Assembly: GCA_020849855.1 (NCBI GenBank)
Contig: JADZFO010000011.1
Span: 16,086-80,085 of the forward strand
Length of the DNA stretch: 64,000 bases
Direction: 5' to 3'
Origin: a bacterium
Lineage (GTDB): Bacteria; 4484-113; JAFGCY01
The notes beneath the pieces were generated by a model. The model did not search any database and was not told the DNA's origin. It was given only the letters and a program-made list of their open reading frames with translations. Shown piece after piece: positions 37,701 to 45,636 of the stretch (position 1 is its first letter; the number at the start of each line of letters is the position of its first letter). The translations under genes were made by a program, and so were the position numbers.

Positions 37701-38012
37701 CCCGGGCTGCATGGCCAGGTCCCCGTCGGGCTGGCTTGTGCACTGCGCCGAGCGCAGGCTCAGGGAGGCGGCGATATCCAGCCAGCCGGGGCCGGAAATG
37801 GATGCGCTGCGCAGGCCTTCAAGCTGGCTCAGCGCCGGCAGGCCCTTGAACTGCGGCTGCACCGGCAGGGCGCTGCGCTGGGGCGCTGGCCCCTGAAGCG
37901 CAGACAGGGCCGGGTCAGCAGCCGGGCCAAATGGGCTGCTGTTGGAACTGCCACAGCCGGACAGGCCCAGCCAGACAGCCAGGAAGAGCAGGACGGGCAG
38001 CACAGCGCGCAT
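34707..38012 (-). CDS. Large lipoprotein with FN3- and PKD-like domains
   Basis: 1101 residues from the ATG at 38012 (GGGAGG site). Lipobox LGLSGC. An N-terminal beta domain of the window's common type (about 50-210) is followed by a fibronectin-III-like domain (AWLNASPSQSDPDFAGYIIE ... YRWRAAAVDSSGNQS) and a PKD-like domain (LKLDFGDCFDPDGDAI). A C-terminal region of about 700 residues then has irregular propeller-like repeats. No catalytic motif is visible. A TATACT -10 box precedes it, divergent from the gene at 38121. A surface-adhesive or scaffold role is inferred. Confidence 0.8.
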   Translation of the reverse strand: MRAVLPVLLFLAVWLGLSGCGSSNSSPFGPAADPALSALQGPAPQRSALPVQPQFKGLPALSQLEGLRSASISGPGWLDIAASLSLRSAQCTSQPDGDLAMQPGVAEAFAVFGAFGFDGDSFSTGLKVSLEAPAGPYFVAYSDYIAGRWVFAGPFNGDAEVEIPNITPYTDPRAYCASDGTHYFALIAPEAPGIVLRKLELGVSGGDDAPLPPLSLLPISGDNGAVAWLNASPSQSDPDFAGYIIERAPLLSGPFTRVTTEVYPGLQFHDPDAVSGEAYRWRAAAVDSSGNQSIWLTTSSGISSGSSLPPVIRMKLPYGRYYAPYDLKLDFGDCFDPDGDAITAYAAAGIYGVSPVSGSDPLLTLTLPAGCHRIAVQVLDSSGSFSRQSFEVKVYPRWESSSVVVREPEQNLSTLIPRLFKPQIVRNPATGLLSIVGYDISQAMFSVYQQQSDGSFVQERVLVPVSNQASNLVLIWDPLANGGKGEGEFMDVANPGALSSPAPPPFAPCALAEDGGGNAWLFFTVVDGPDINVRASRLGLLSGALSMITDPVPGIGSLTAIDAEFNPVTERIELALSLPVGTLNYEFNPLDGTVGPSSVISPDTLALGGLDLEVNPDSGRAAVVYYTTLPSARCRFSERNDAAVWSSPLVVDDSADNGQECRLEFLSDGTALCLTRANSGDQVSLHQVSTAGSSPVSAPAQMKSDYGYFQFCPSGPAQVMVICEDLNNSFNVLGLDLGGGDSPVTQIVSIEGQGQNLQAVFGGDGLHAMWTSYAYLTRHMSSADTQTWVQEVDETYVPYFDLGSGKDGEVLITAASAIGHGLSSWDQVARSFNGELLASGQPEHHPILSDDPTSDTHVWLHYDDSIPGDLQIATGSTGTFSSYSTSPDLLPLWDGAVTGSDEFFNFYSFSNGGGLLGPNVGYTSWMENGTNNNWAFPPPGNPPNDPMTSDSVRGQSFATAWCLGGAAPGLIFSLVSSYDQVYYTSMGNTTSPQRYLFPDVNGDHSSIIPFESDLSDFYRQELRRTVSAYTVAGPTAVAVITSLDGREQYLEWSDFGKFEELPLPGGLGSINRAVITAGVDGRWHLIYHDPASDRVLCRSTL

Positions 38013-38120
38013 AAGAACCTCCCGCAGCAACGCGGCATCCGGCTAGTATAGCCATGCTGGCCAGGCCTGAAACAACGTAGTGCATAACAATTATTGTGCC
38101 TGAGATGCTAGAATCCGCCC

Positions 38121-39308
38121 ATGCGGATCCGCGCATTGCCGCTTTTCATGCTGGTCCTGCCCTCCTGTTTAGTCCTGCTCGGCGCAGGCGCCCGCCAGCC
38201 GCCCTCAAAACTCAAGGCCACTGTTCCGGACAGCTATGAGCGCCTGGCGCCCAAAGGTCTGATCCGGGGCAAGAGCCTGGGCTGGCACACTGTGTACCGC
38301 GAACCCGACAGCCGGGGTGTGCTGGCAAACCAGGTGAGCTGCTTCAGCGCCGACTTTGGCCCGGGTGATGAGCTCCAGCTGCTGCTGTGTTACGACGCCG
38401 CGGCCCAGAGCGCGGTGCTGATCAGCGGCGATGGCAGCACGCAGAGCCTGGGACTGCCGCTGCAGGCCGTCTGCGGACCGGCCTGGGATTTTGACGCCGA
38501 CGGCGTCTGCGAAGTGGGCGTGATGGGCGCGGGCGCCGAGGGCAGGCCGGAGCTGCAGTTCCTGAGCCTGCAGGGGCAGAAAGTCGGCGCGCTGAGTGCG
38601 CAGTCCAGCCTTCCCGAGCGCAGCCTCTGCCTGGACTACGACGGTGACGGGCGCCAGGAAGTGCTGCTGCAAAACGGCGTCGAGCGCGAGAGCATACTGA
38701 GCTGCTATGCAAGCTCAGGCCGCCTGCTGAGCAGCTTCAAGGGCGGCATCAGCCCGCTGGCCAATCCCGTGGGGGACCTGGACGGCGACGGCCGGCAGGA
38801 ACGGGTACTGGAGGACTTTGGCACGGATCCTGCCTTCCTGGTCGGCGTAGCGCTGGACGACAGCCGCCAGCGCTACAAGGGCTGGCCCCAGCGCTGCATG
38901 GCCAGCCTCTGCGCCGACATCAACCGTGACGGGCGCTGCGAGGTCTTTGGGGGCCGGGGCTACTTCAACCCGGCGCTCGGCACCTTCAACAAGTTTGAGC
39001 AGTTCGAGCTGGAGTGGGACCGCCTGCAGCGGACGCGCGCCACGCCGGTGCGTGAGACCGCCGAGTCCGAGCGCCTGTATCTGGAAGGGCGGGTCCTGGT
39101 GGGCGACTTCACCCATGACGGTATTCCTGAGGCCCTGGTCTACGCCGGCACACCAGACTGCGGCGGCATTCTTGTGTTCTCCCTGGACGGACGCAGCATC
39201 AGTTACGAGGAGTTCGGCGAGCCCTACTACGGCGGCTATAAGCTGGTGCAGGGCGGCAAGGACTACGCCGCGCTGATCATGCAGGACCGCGTACTGATCG
39301 CGCCTTAA
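38121..39308 (+). CDS. Exported FG-GAP/VCBS-type calcium-binding propeller protein
   Basis: 395 residues with a signal peptide (LPLFMLVLPSCLVLLGAGA). Four Asp-rich loops, DFDADGVCEVGV, DYDGDGRQEVLL, DLDGDGRQERVLE and DINRDGRCEVFG, fit the D-x-D-x-DG-x-x-E calcium sites of FG-GAP (integrin-alpha-like) propellers. PLANPVGDLDGDG and EALVYAGTPDCGG mark further blades. Probably a seven-blade surface protein. An extended -10 (TGCTAGAAT, with the hexamer at 38109-38114) lies six bases before the ATG and there is no ribosome-binding site, so this is one of the clearest leaderless genes in the window. Confidence 0.85.
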   Translation: MRIRALPLFMLVLPSCLVLLGAGARQPPSKLKATVPDSYERLAPKGLIRGKSLGWHTVYREPDSRGVLANQVSCFSADFGPGDELQLLLCYDAAAQSAVLISGDGSTQSLGLPLQAVCGPAWDFDADGVCEVGVMGAGAEGRPELQFLSLQGQKVGALSAQSSLPERSLCLDYDGDGRQEVLLQNGVERESILSCYASSGRLLSSFKGGISPLANPVGDLDGDGRQERVLEDFGTDPAFLVGVALDDSRQRYKGWPQRCMASLCADINRDGRCEVFGGRGYFNPALGTFNKFEQFELEWDRLQRTRATPVRETAESERLYLEGRVLVGDFTHDGIPEALVYAGTPDCGGILVFSLDGRSISYEEFGEPYYGGYKLVQGGKDYAALIMQDRVLIAP

Positions 39309-39440
39309 GGCAGTGCCTTAGCGAGCGCGGTGCCAGTGTGGATTGACCTTCGCGCCAGCCTGCTGTAGTTTGCAGTCCGCAACAATCTGCCCTCCGGCCT
39401 GTCTTAAGCAGCGGGACGATCGTAATTCAGGAGGCGCATT

Positions 39441-39917
39441 ATGTCGGCTTGGCGTGGATGGCCCTTCGAGAGGTTCATGTATTTCTTCATCGGACTGGCG
39501 CTGCTGCTGGTCTGGGCCCAGGTTTCCCTCTTCCACGGCCGGACGGACTTTCGGGACCCGCTGATGTGGATCCCGGTCGTGTTTGTTCCCCTGCAGATAG
39601 CCTCGGCCTGGCTGCTCACGCTCTGGCGCGGCCGCTTCAGCCGCGGGCTGTATATCTTTTCCCAGTACGTCGGCATCCTGGGCGGCCTGTATGGCAGCTA
39701 CCTGCACTACCAGGGCGTGATTGAGTACGCGGCCGGTGAGGGTATCCCGCTGGGTGCTCAGGCCTTCATGGGCGGACCTCCGGTCCTGCTGCCCTTCCTC
39801 TTTGCCTGTGTCAGCCTGCTGGGCGTGGTGACCTACAGCTGGCCCTGGTCCAGCCGCCGCGACCAGGAGATTACGCTGCATCCCTGGGAGAACCGCAGGA
39901 CGGAGCGGGCGGCCTGA
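39441..39917 (+). CDS. Small membrane protein with four helices
   Basis: 158 residues with four hydrophobic segments (MYFFIGLALLLVWAQVSL, MWIPVVFVPLQIASAWLL, YIFSQYVGILGGLYGSYLHY, VLLPFLFACVSLLGVVTY) and a charged C-terminus (SSRRDQEITLHPWENRR). It has a strong ribosome-binding site (AGGAGG). I recognise no family. It lies between the FG-GAP gene and topA, which is convergent. Confidence 0.78.
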   Translation: MSAWRGWPFERFMYFFIGLALLLVWAQVSLFHGRTDFRDPLMWIPVVFVPLQIASAWLLTLWRGRFSRGLYIFSQYVGILGGLYGSYLHYQGVIEYAAGEGIPLGAQAFMGGPPVLLPFLFACVSLLGVVTYSWPWSSRRDQEITLHPWENRRTERAA

Positions 39918-39988
39918 GGCGCATTCACCACCGAACCTTGTCTTTGCTACTGCACAGACACTGAAGCGCAGCTACTTCTCTGCAGCAT

Positions 39989-42394
39989 CTACTCTGAGGA
40001 AACTTCAGTGAGGCCATCGGCCTCGGCTTCCGCTTCTTCTTCGCCCTCGCTGTCCTCGCTGAAGCCCTTGTGGTTGGCGCAGGCGACGTTGGGGCAGTAG
40101 CGCTTCCAGCGGTCGGTGCCGCGGATCTTCTGCTCGGCCAGCCAGAAGCCGCACAGGGGGCAGGTCTCCAGCAGGGGCTTGCCCCAGAGCACAAAGTCGC
40201 AGTTCTTGTCGCCAGCCTTGCCCTTGGCGGCGGTCACTGTGCCGTCGGCCGCGGTATCCGGCACGTTCTCGCAGACATAAATCACCTTGCGGCTGGGCAG
40301 CTGCTTGCGGATCAAGGTGCCGCCGCACTTGGGGCAGGTGGTCTGCAGCTCCGAGGTGAAGTCGCACTTGGGATAGCCCGAGCAGCCAAGGAACTTGGTA
40401 CCCCAGCGGCTGACCTTGACCACCAGACCCTTGCCGCACTTGGGGCAGGGACGCCCGGCCTCCTGGCCCTGCTCGGAGCTGACCTTCTCGATGATGTTGC
40501 CCTTGTCGTCAAGGTTCTTGATGTTGCTGCACTTGGGATAGGTGCTGCAGGAAAGGAAGCGCCCGAACTTGCCATGGCGCAGGACCATCACCGCCCCGCA
40601 CTTGTCACACATCACGTCGGTTTCAAACGGCTTGGCCTTGAAGTAGCGCTTCTCGCCAGCGGCTTCGTCAATCTTGTGCTTGAAGGGCGTATAGAAACTG
40701 CCCAGCAGCTGGCGCCAGTCCTGGCGGCCTTCCTCAACCTCGTCGAGCTTCTCCTCCATGTCGCGGGTGAAGCCGATATCGACGATGTCGGGGAAGTAGT
40801 GGGTCAGCATCTCAGTGGTGACAAAGCCCCACTCCGTGGGCTCGAAGGCGCGCTGTACGCGCACAACATAGCCGCGGGCGATGATGGTCTCGATGATCGC
40901 GGCATAGGTTGAGGGCCGGCCGATGCCGTTGTCCTCCAGGGCCTTGACCAAAGTGGCGTCCGTGAAGCGCGGCGGGGCCTTGGTGAAGTGCTGGCTGCTC
41001 TTGAGCTCATCCAGGCTGGCCTTGCTGCCGGCAGGCTGGTTCGGTATCGCCGCCGGCTCGCCTTCGCGTTCGTCGCCATACGCGGCCATGAAGCCGCGGA
41101 AGGTGGTGACTGTGGCGCTGGCGCGGAAGGTATAGGCGCCGCCGCTCAGCTCCACGCTGGCGGTCTCGAACTCCGCCGGCTTCATCTGGCTGGCCAGGAA
41201 GCGGTTGTAGATCAGGCGGTAGAGCTTGATCTGGTCGGCGTTCAGATAGCGCTCGATGCTCTCCGGAGGGCGCTGCATGTCGGTGGGCCGGATGGCCTCA
41301 TGCGCCTCCTGGGCATCGCTCTTGCTCTTGTAGAAGTTGGGCTTCTCGGGCAGATAGTCTGCACCGAAGCGTCCGCCGATCGCATCGCGCACGCTGTCCA
41401 GCGCCTCTGTGGAAACGCGGACGGAGTCGGTACGCATATATGTAATCAGACCCTCAGAGCCGGAACCCACATCCACGCCTTCGTAAAGCGACTGGGCCAC
41501 CTGCATGGCCTTGCGGGCGGTCCAGCCCAGCTTGCGCGCGGCTTCCTGCTGCATCGAGCTGGTGGTAAAGGGGGCGCCGGGCCGGCGGCTGGTCCTGCGC
41601 CGGGTCACCTCGCCCATCACGTAGCTCTGGGCCCGCGCCTCCGCGGCCAGCTTCTCGGCCTGCTCCGCCGAGCTTATGGTGATGCTGCCGCCGGTGGCGG
41701 CGCTGTCGCCTTCCTCGTCGCGGCGCGGCTCCTCGCCTTCGGCCGCCGGGCGGGCCAGGCGCTTGTCGCCAATGCGCACCAGGCTGGCGGCGAAGCTCTG
41801 GCCGCCGCAGGAGAACTGGCCCTCAAAGCTCCAGTACTCCTGGGGCTTAAAGGCTCGGATCTCGCTCTCGCGCTCGCAGATCAGGCGCACAGCCACGCTC
41901 TGCACGCGGCCTGCGGACAGGCCGGGCTTGATCTTGCGCCACATCAGCGGGCTGATCGAATAGCCCACCAGACGGTCCAGCACGCGGCGGGCCTGCTGCG
42001 CGTTCACGCGGTCGACATCAATCTCGCGGGGGTGCTTCAGGGATTCAAGGATGGCGCGCTTGGTGACTTCCTGGAACTCAATGCGCTTGACCGGCTTGCG
42101 CAGGATCTCTGCCACATGCCAGGCAATCGCCTCGCCTTCGCGGTCGGGGTCAGGGGCCAGGAAGATCTCATCCGCCTCCTTGGCGCTGTCCTTCAGGGCC
42201 TTGATGGTCTTGGCCTTGCCGGTGATTACCTGGTAGTCAGGCAGAAAGCCGTGCTCCGGGTCGACACCCAGGCTGCTCTTGGGCAGGTCGCGCACATGCC
42301 CGACCGTGCTGAGCACCTGGTAGCCGGGGCCCAGGTAGCGGCTGATTGTCTTCGCCTTGGTGGGCGATTCCACTATGACCAGTTTCTTTCCCAT
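39989..42394 (-). CDS. topA: DNA topoisomerase I
   Basis: 801 residues from the ATG at 42394 (GAGGGGAA site). Type IA topoisomerase that relaxes negative supercoils. Toprim motif KLVIVESPTKAKTI at the N-terminus with PDPDREGEAIAWH, and the active-site tyrosine at 319 in SEGLITYMRTDS. The C-terminal end has four Cys-rich blocks: CDKCG ... CSTYPKCSN, CPKCGKGLV ... CSGYPKCD, CPKCGGTL ... CDF and CPLCGF ... CPNVAC. The third block has an insertion of about 15 residues. The tail is acidic (SEDSEGEEEAEAEAD). dprA is immediately upstream on the same strand, the common dprA-topA arrangement. Confidence 0.97.
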   Translation of the reverse strand: MGKKLVIVESPTKAKTISRYLGPGYQVLSTVGHVRDLPKSSLGVDPEHGFLPDYQVITGKAKTIKALKDSAKEADEIFLAPDPDREGEAIAWHVAEILRKPVKRIEFQEVTKRAILESLKHPREIDVDRVNAQQARRVLDRLVGYSISPLMWRKIKPGLSAGRVQSVAVRLICERESEIRAFKPQEYWSFEGQFSCGGQSFAASLVRIGDKRLARPAAEGEEPRRDEEGDSAATGGSITISSAEQAEKLAAEARAQSYVMGEVTRRRTSRRPGAPFTTSSMQQEAARKLGWTARKAMQVAQSLYEGVDVGSGSEGLITYMRTDSVRVSTEALDSVRDAIGGRFGADYLPEKPNFYKSKSDAQEAHEAIRPTDMQRPPESIERYLNADQIKLYRLIYNRFLASQMKPAEFETASVELSGGAYTFRASATVTTFRGFMAAYGDEREGEPAAIPNQPAGSKASLDELKSSQHFTKAPPRFTDATLVKALEDNGIGRPSTYAAIIETIIARGYVVRVQRAFEPTEWGFVTTEMLTHYFPDIVDIGFTRDMEEKLDEVEEGRQDWRQLLGSFYTPFKHKIDEAAGEKRYFKAKPFETDVMCDKCGAVMVLRHGKFGRFLSCSTYPKCSNIKNLDDKGNIIEKVSSEQGQEAGRPCPKCGKGLVVKVSRWGTKFLGCSGYPKCDFTSELQTTCPKCGGTLIRKQLPSRKVIYVCENVPDTAADGTVTAAKGKAGDKNCDFVLWGKPLLETCPLCGFWLAEQKIRGTDRWKRYCPNVACANHKGFSEDSEGEEEAEAEADGLTEVSSE

Positions 42395-42508
42395 TTCCCC
42401 TCGAAGGAGCGCGTCATCCTGCGCGTTCAAACAGCCTTATACCCTAAGCCGCGCGCAATAGCCTACATTATCTTTATGCTCGGGCTGCTGTGCGGGGCGG
42501 ATCAGGTA

Positions 42509-43717
42509 TCAGAGACGGACGTAATATCCGCCGCTTTGGGCGCTGATTAAACCCCTGATTTCCAGCAGCGTCAAGAGCGAGACCGCCTCGGCGGTGTTCA
42601 GGGACAGGCGCCTGACGACCTCATTTACATGTGTACCTTCATAGCTCAGCAGCTCCAGAACGCGGCGCTCGCCTTCTGGCAGTGCGGGTGCCGCCGGCGC
42701 CGAAGCTGCTGCGGCTGAGGCCGCAGAACCAGCAACTGAGACTGACGCTTCACTGCCGGTTGTCGTATCCGTCGCGCTTCCGGCCGGCTGGAAGAGGCCG
42801 GCCTGGGCCTGGCGCTCGCGCCGCAGGCTGGCGCGGTTGGTGCCGAACTCGGCCAGGATGTCATCGATGCCCTCGACCAGCTTGGCCTCGCCGCGCTTGA
42901 TCAGATGGTGGCAGCCCTTCACATAGGGGCTGCTGATCGGTCCCGGCACAGCGAAGATCTCGCGGCCCTGCTCAATGGCGCAGCGCGCCGTGATCAGCGC
43001 GCCGGAGCCCATCGGTGCCTCGACCACCACGATGCCCCGCGAGAGCCCGCTGATGATGCGGTTGCGCTGCGGGAAGTGTTCACGCAGGGGCTCGGTACCG
43101 GGCGGGTACTCGCTGATAACCAGGCCGCGCTCGCACAGCTCTTCGTAAAGCTGGCGATGCTGCGGCGGATAAACCACATCCACCCCGCTGCCCACCGCCG
43201 CCACAGTCGGCCCGCCAGCCTCCAGGGCGCCCTGATGCGCTGCCCCGTCGATACCCAGGGCCATCCCGCTGACCACCGGGATGCCCAGCTCGGCCAGCTC
43301 ATGGCTGAACTGGCGGGCGATCTCCGCGCCGCGCTCAGAGCACTTGCGGCTGCCCACCATGCCGATACCGTGATGCAGCATCTGTTCCCTCTGGCCGCGG
43401 CAGAAGAGCAGCAGCGGCGCGTCGGCGCACTGGGCCAGCAGCTCCGGATACTCCGGCTCGCCCCAGCCGGCCAGGAGGATATCGCGCTCGGCGAGGCGCG
43501 AAATCTCCGCCGGCGGGTCACAGCCGCGCCGGGCTTCCAGCAGGCGGCCAAGCTGCCCTCCGCGCAGGTCCAGGGCCTTCAGCTCTTCTTCCGGGCAATC
43601 CAGCAGGGCTTCCAGGGCGCCCAGCTGCAGCACCAGACGGTCATGGTCCGCCGGGCTGAAGTTGCGCGCCATGGCCAGCAGATAGAGGGCCTGAAGTCTG
43701 CGGCTCGGCTCATTCAT
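42509..43717 (-). CDS. dprA: DNA-processing protein DprA
   Basis: 402 residues. Rossmann-like DprA/Smf domain: GIGMVGSRKCSERG, SGMALGIDGAAHQGAL, VAAVGSGVDVVYPP, SEYPPGTEPLREHFPQRNR and PISSPYVKGCHHLIKRGA-like turns. A Ser/Ala-rich linker leads to a C-terminal winged-helix domain (LPEGERRVLELLSYEGTHVN). It loads RecA on incoming single-stranded DNA during transformation. A TATGAT -10 box (43724-43729) lies six bases before the ATG, which suggests a leaderless mRNA. topA follows 115 bp downstream. Confidence 0.95.
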   Translation of the reverse strand: MNEPSRRLQALYLLAMARNFSPADHDRLVLQLGALEALLDCPEEELKALDLRGGQLGRLLEARRGCDPPAEISRLAERDILLAGWGEPEYPELLAQCADAPLLLFCRGQREQMLHHGIGMVGSRKCSERGAEIARQFSHELAELGIPVVSGMALGIDGAAHQGALEAGGPTVAAVGSGVDVVYPPQHRQLYEELCERGLVISEYPPGTEPLREHFPQRNRIISGLSRGIVVVEAPMGSGALITARCAIEQGREIFAVPGPISSPYVKGCHHLIKRGEAKLVEGIDDILAEFGTNRASLRRERQAQAGLFQPAGSATDTTTGSEASVSVAGSAASAAAASAPAAPALPEGERRVLELLSYEGTHVNEVVRRLSLNTAEAVSLLTLLEIRGLISAQSGGYYVRL

Positions 43718-43853
43718 AAGGGCATCATAACAAAAAGTGCCGCACTTTTGTATAGATGTCCTGCTGGCCAGAACATTTTCGCTGCCCTGGTTCTATTCCG
43801 CAGGTGCTATCTGACCGGCCCGGCAGGACCCAGCCGCCGGCAGCTCCAGCACG

Positions 43854-44966
43854 CTAGGGATCCTGGACGGTAATGGGCACACTGATCTCGTCCGACATGC
43901 CGCCGTCATCCACCACCAGCAGCCTGACGTTGTAGTCGCCCGCCTGCTGATAGACGTGGTTGGTGAACTTGGAAGCACCCGTGTCGGCATCGTAGCTGCC
44001 GTCGCCGTCAAAGTCCCAGGAGCAGAAGATGATGCTGCCGTCGATGTCGCTGCTGCCGCTGCCATCCAGCAGCACCTGCGCGCCGGTCTCGATGTAAGCC
44101 GGCTGGATCTCCAGCGCGGCCACCGGCGGCACTGTGCCGGCGAGGGTCACCTTGACCAGCTGCTCGGCGATGTCGCTCTCGCCGTTCGCGTCCGTCACCC
44201 GCAGCCGGGCGTAGAACCAGCCCGGCTCGCTGTAGCCGTGGTCCACAGTCGGGTCAGTTCCACTGTCGAGGTCGTAGGTCCCGTCGCCGTCGAAGTCCCA
44301 CTCATACCTGGCCACCGGAGCATCGAAACACTGGCTGTTGACCGCGCTGAAGCCGACGCCCAGCGGCGCCTCGCCCTGCGGCGGGTCGGCGCTGAGGATC
44401 GCCTCCACCCCGCTGCCGCTGAGCTGCAGCTCCATGCGGTCAAAGGTGAACAGCGTATCCCGGGGCGTCACTACCGCGAAGACCACATTCTGATCGTCGC
44501 TGAGCAGGGGGGCGGGCAGGCTGGCCGAGTAGCTAAAGGGGCCGTGCCAGCGCCAGACATCATAGGCATAGTCGGCGTAGCCAACCCAGTAGTTGCCGGT
44601 GTGGATGCTGCCCGCCTTGAGCTCGATGTCGAGCCCGCCGATCTGGGCGTTGCCGACCTGGCTGTAGTAGATCGCCCACTCGCGCTTGCTGGACATTGCG
44701 CTGAGGCGCATGTCGGTCTCGTCCGGCAGGGGCTCGGCGCCCAGCGAGAGCATCGTGTAATTCGAGGCCTCGATCAGCTTGCCGACGCTGCCAGAGCTGA
44801 GCCTGATTTCGCTGGGCAGCGGCAGGCCGGCGGCGCTGGTGTTCATGTCTGGCGCGGTCTGGCCGGGGTCCGGACCGGCGGGGCTGCCCAGGGGGGCCTG
44901 GCCGCCACTGCAGGCGGCGAGACTGAGCAGAAGCAGGGTCAATGCGGCGATCCACAAGCGGTGCAT
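43854..44966 (-). CDS. Lipoprotein with two PKD domains
   Basis: 370 residues from the ATG at 44966 (GGAGGATTCT site). Lipobox LSLAAC. After the common N-terminal beta domain (about 30-175) come two PKD domains (RYEWDFDGDGTYDLDSG and FCSWDFDGDGSYDADTG, each followed by a HGYSEPG- or NHVYQQAG-type turn). It then ends with VPITVQDP, so unlike the protein at 3835-5946 it has no propeller. Probably a surface-binding protein. The next downstream gene on this strand is dprA's convergent neighbour region, and no operon partner is evident. Confidence 0.83.
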   Translation of the reverse strand: MHRLWIAALTLLLLSLAACSGGQAPLGSPAGPDPGQTAPDMNTSAAGLPLPSEIRLSSGSVGKLIEASNYTMLSLGAEPLPDETDMRLSAMSSKREWAIYYSQVGNAQIGGLDIELKAGSIHTGNYWVGYADYAYDVWRWHGPFSYSASLPAPLLSDDQNVVFAVVTPRDTLFTFDRMELQLSGSGVEAILSADPPQGEAPLGVGFSAVNSQCFDAPVARYEWDFDGDGTYDLDSGTDPTVDHGYSEPGWFYARLRVTDANGESDIAEQLVKVTLAGTVPPVAALEIQPAYIETGAQVLLDGSGSSDIDGSIIFCSWDFDGDGSYDADTGASKFTNHVYQQAGDYNVRLLVVDDGGMSDEISVPITVQDP

Positions 44967-45057
44967 AGAATCCTCCGGCAGCACTGCTGCCGCCGGAATA
45001 ATATCCAGCCAGGGCCGGCTTCAATATGGCGAAGATACCCAATGATAGGCAGGCGGG

Positions 45058-45190
45058 CCAAGGCGGAAGGCGGAGGCGGAAGGCGAAAGGCGGGAAAAGG
45101 CGGAAGGCGGAAGGCAGAAGGCGCAAGGCGCAAGGCGCAAGGCGCAAGGCGCAAGGCGAAGGTGACTGGGCGGAGGCGAAAGGCAAAACA
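45058..45190. repeat. Degenerate heptamer tandem array (GGCRNAA)
   Basis: About 19 units of seven bases with consensus GGCGNAA, including five perfect GGCGCAA copies at 45120-45156 and several GGCGGAA copies. Some units have extra bases. The array lies in the 670-bp gap between a PKD lipoprotein gene and the transketolase subunit gene. Open frames across it are not genes. Cyanobacterial STRR heptamers are an analogue. Confidence 0.85.
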
Positions 45191-45231
45191 GGGTGCCGGG
45201 GCCGCGGCAGGGCTCAGGCAGGCCGGGCCCG

Positions 45232-45355
45232 GATTTAACCTTGAGGTCCCTTTTTGAACGTCAGAGAGGTCTTTCACGCCGCCCGGAGCCCCCGATTTTA
45301 ACCTCCGGGCTGCTTTTCGAACGTCAATCCCGTCTTTTCCGCCGCGGCGCCCCTC
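45232..45355. repeat. Two direct copies of a ~61-bp intergenic unit
   Basis: GATTTAACCT at 45232 and GATTTTAACCT at 45294 begin two similar units. Each continues with CTTTTTGAACGTCA or CTTTTCGAACGTCA, then GTCTTT and GCCGC. The period is 61-62 bp. In one minus-strand frame the units read as KDGIDVRKAARRLKSG and KDLSDVQKGTSRLNPG, but stops and the lack of a start argue against a gene. The rest of the gap to 45636 shows nothing recognisable. Confidence 0.75.
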
Positions 45356-45636
45356 CGCCTGAGCCACACGCTCGCGGGCCCGCCTTAACAGGGAGTTGAG
45401 CGAAACCGCGGCAGGCCGGTGCGGCAGGAGGCAATCTGCAGGCAAGACGAATCTCCGGGCTGGGCTTAGGCGCTTATCGCACGCCCTTGTCATACCCTGC
45501 GCAGGGGCTAGATATCGCCTAGCCTAGCGGTTTCAGGCGGCATTATCACAAGTGAGCCAGGCCCGGCGGCCAGCGCATTGCTGAGTCAGGTTTGATCCGC
45601 GCCTCTATCCGGGAAGCCCGTTAAGGGGCGGTCCGC

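Noticed and set aside
44939-45493. Minus-strand frame with KDLSDVQKGTSRLNPG-like repeats
   Set aside because: It arises from the 61-bp repeats and the heptamer array, overlaps a real gene end and has no credible start.
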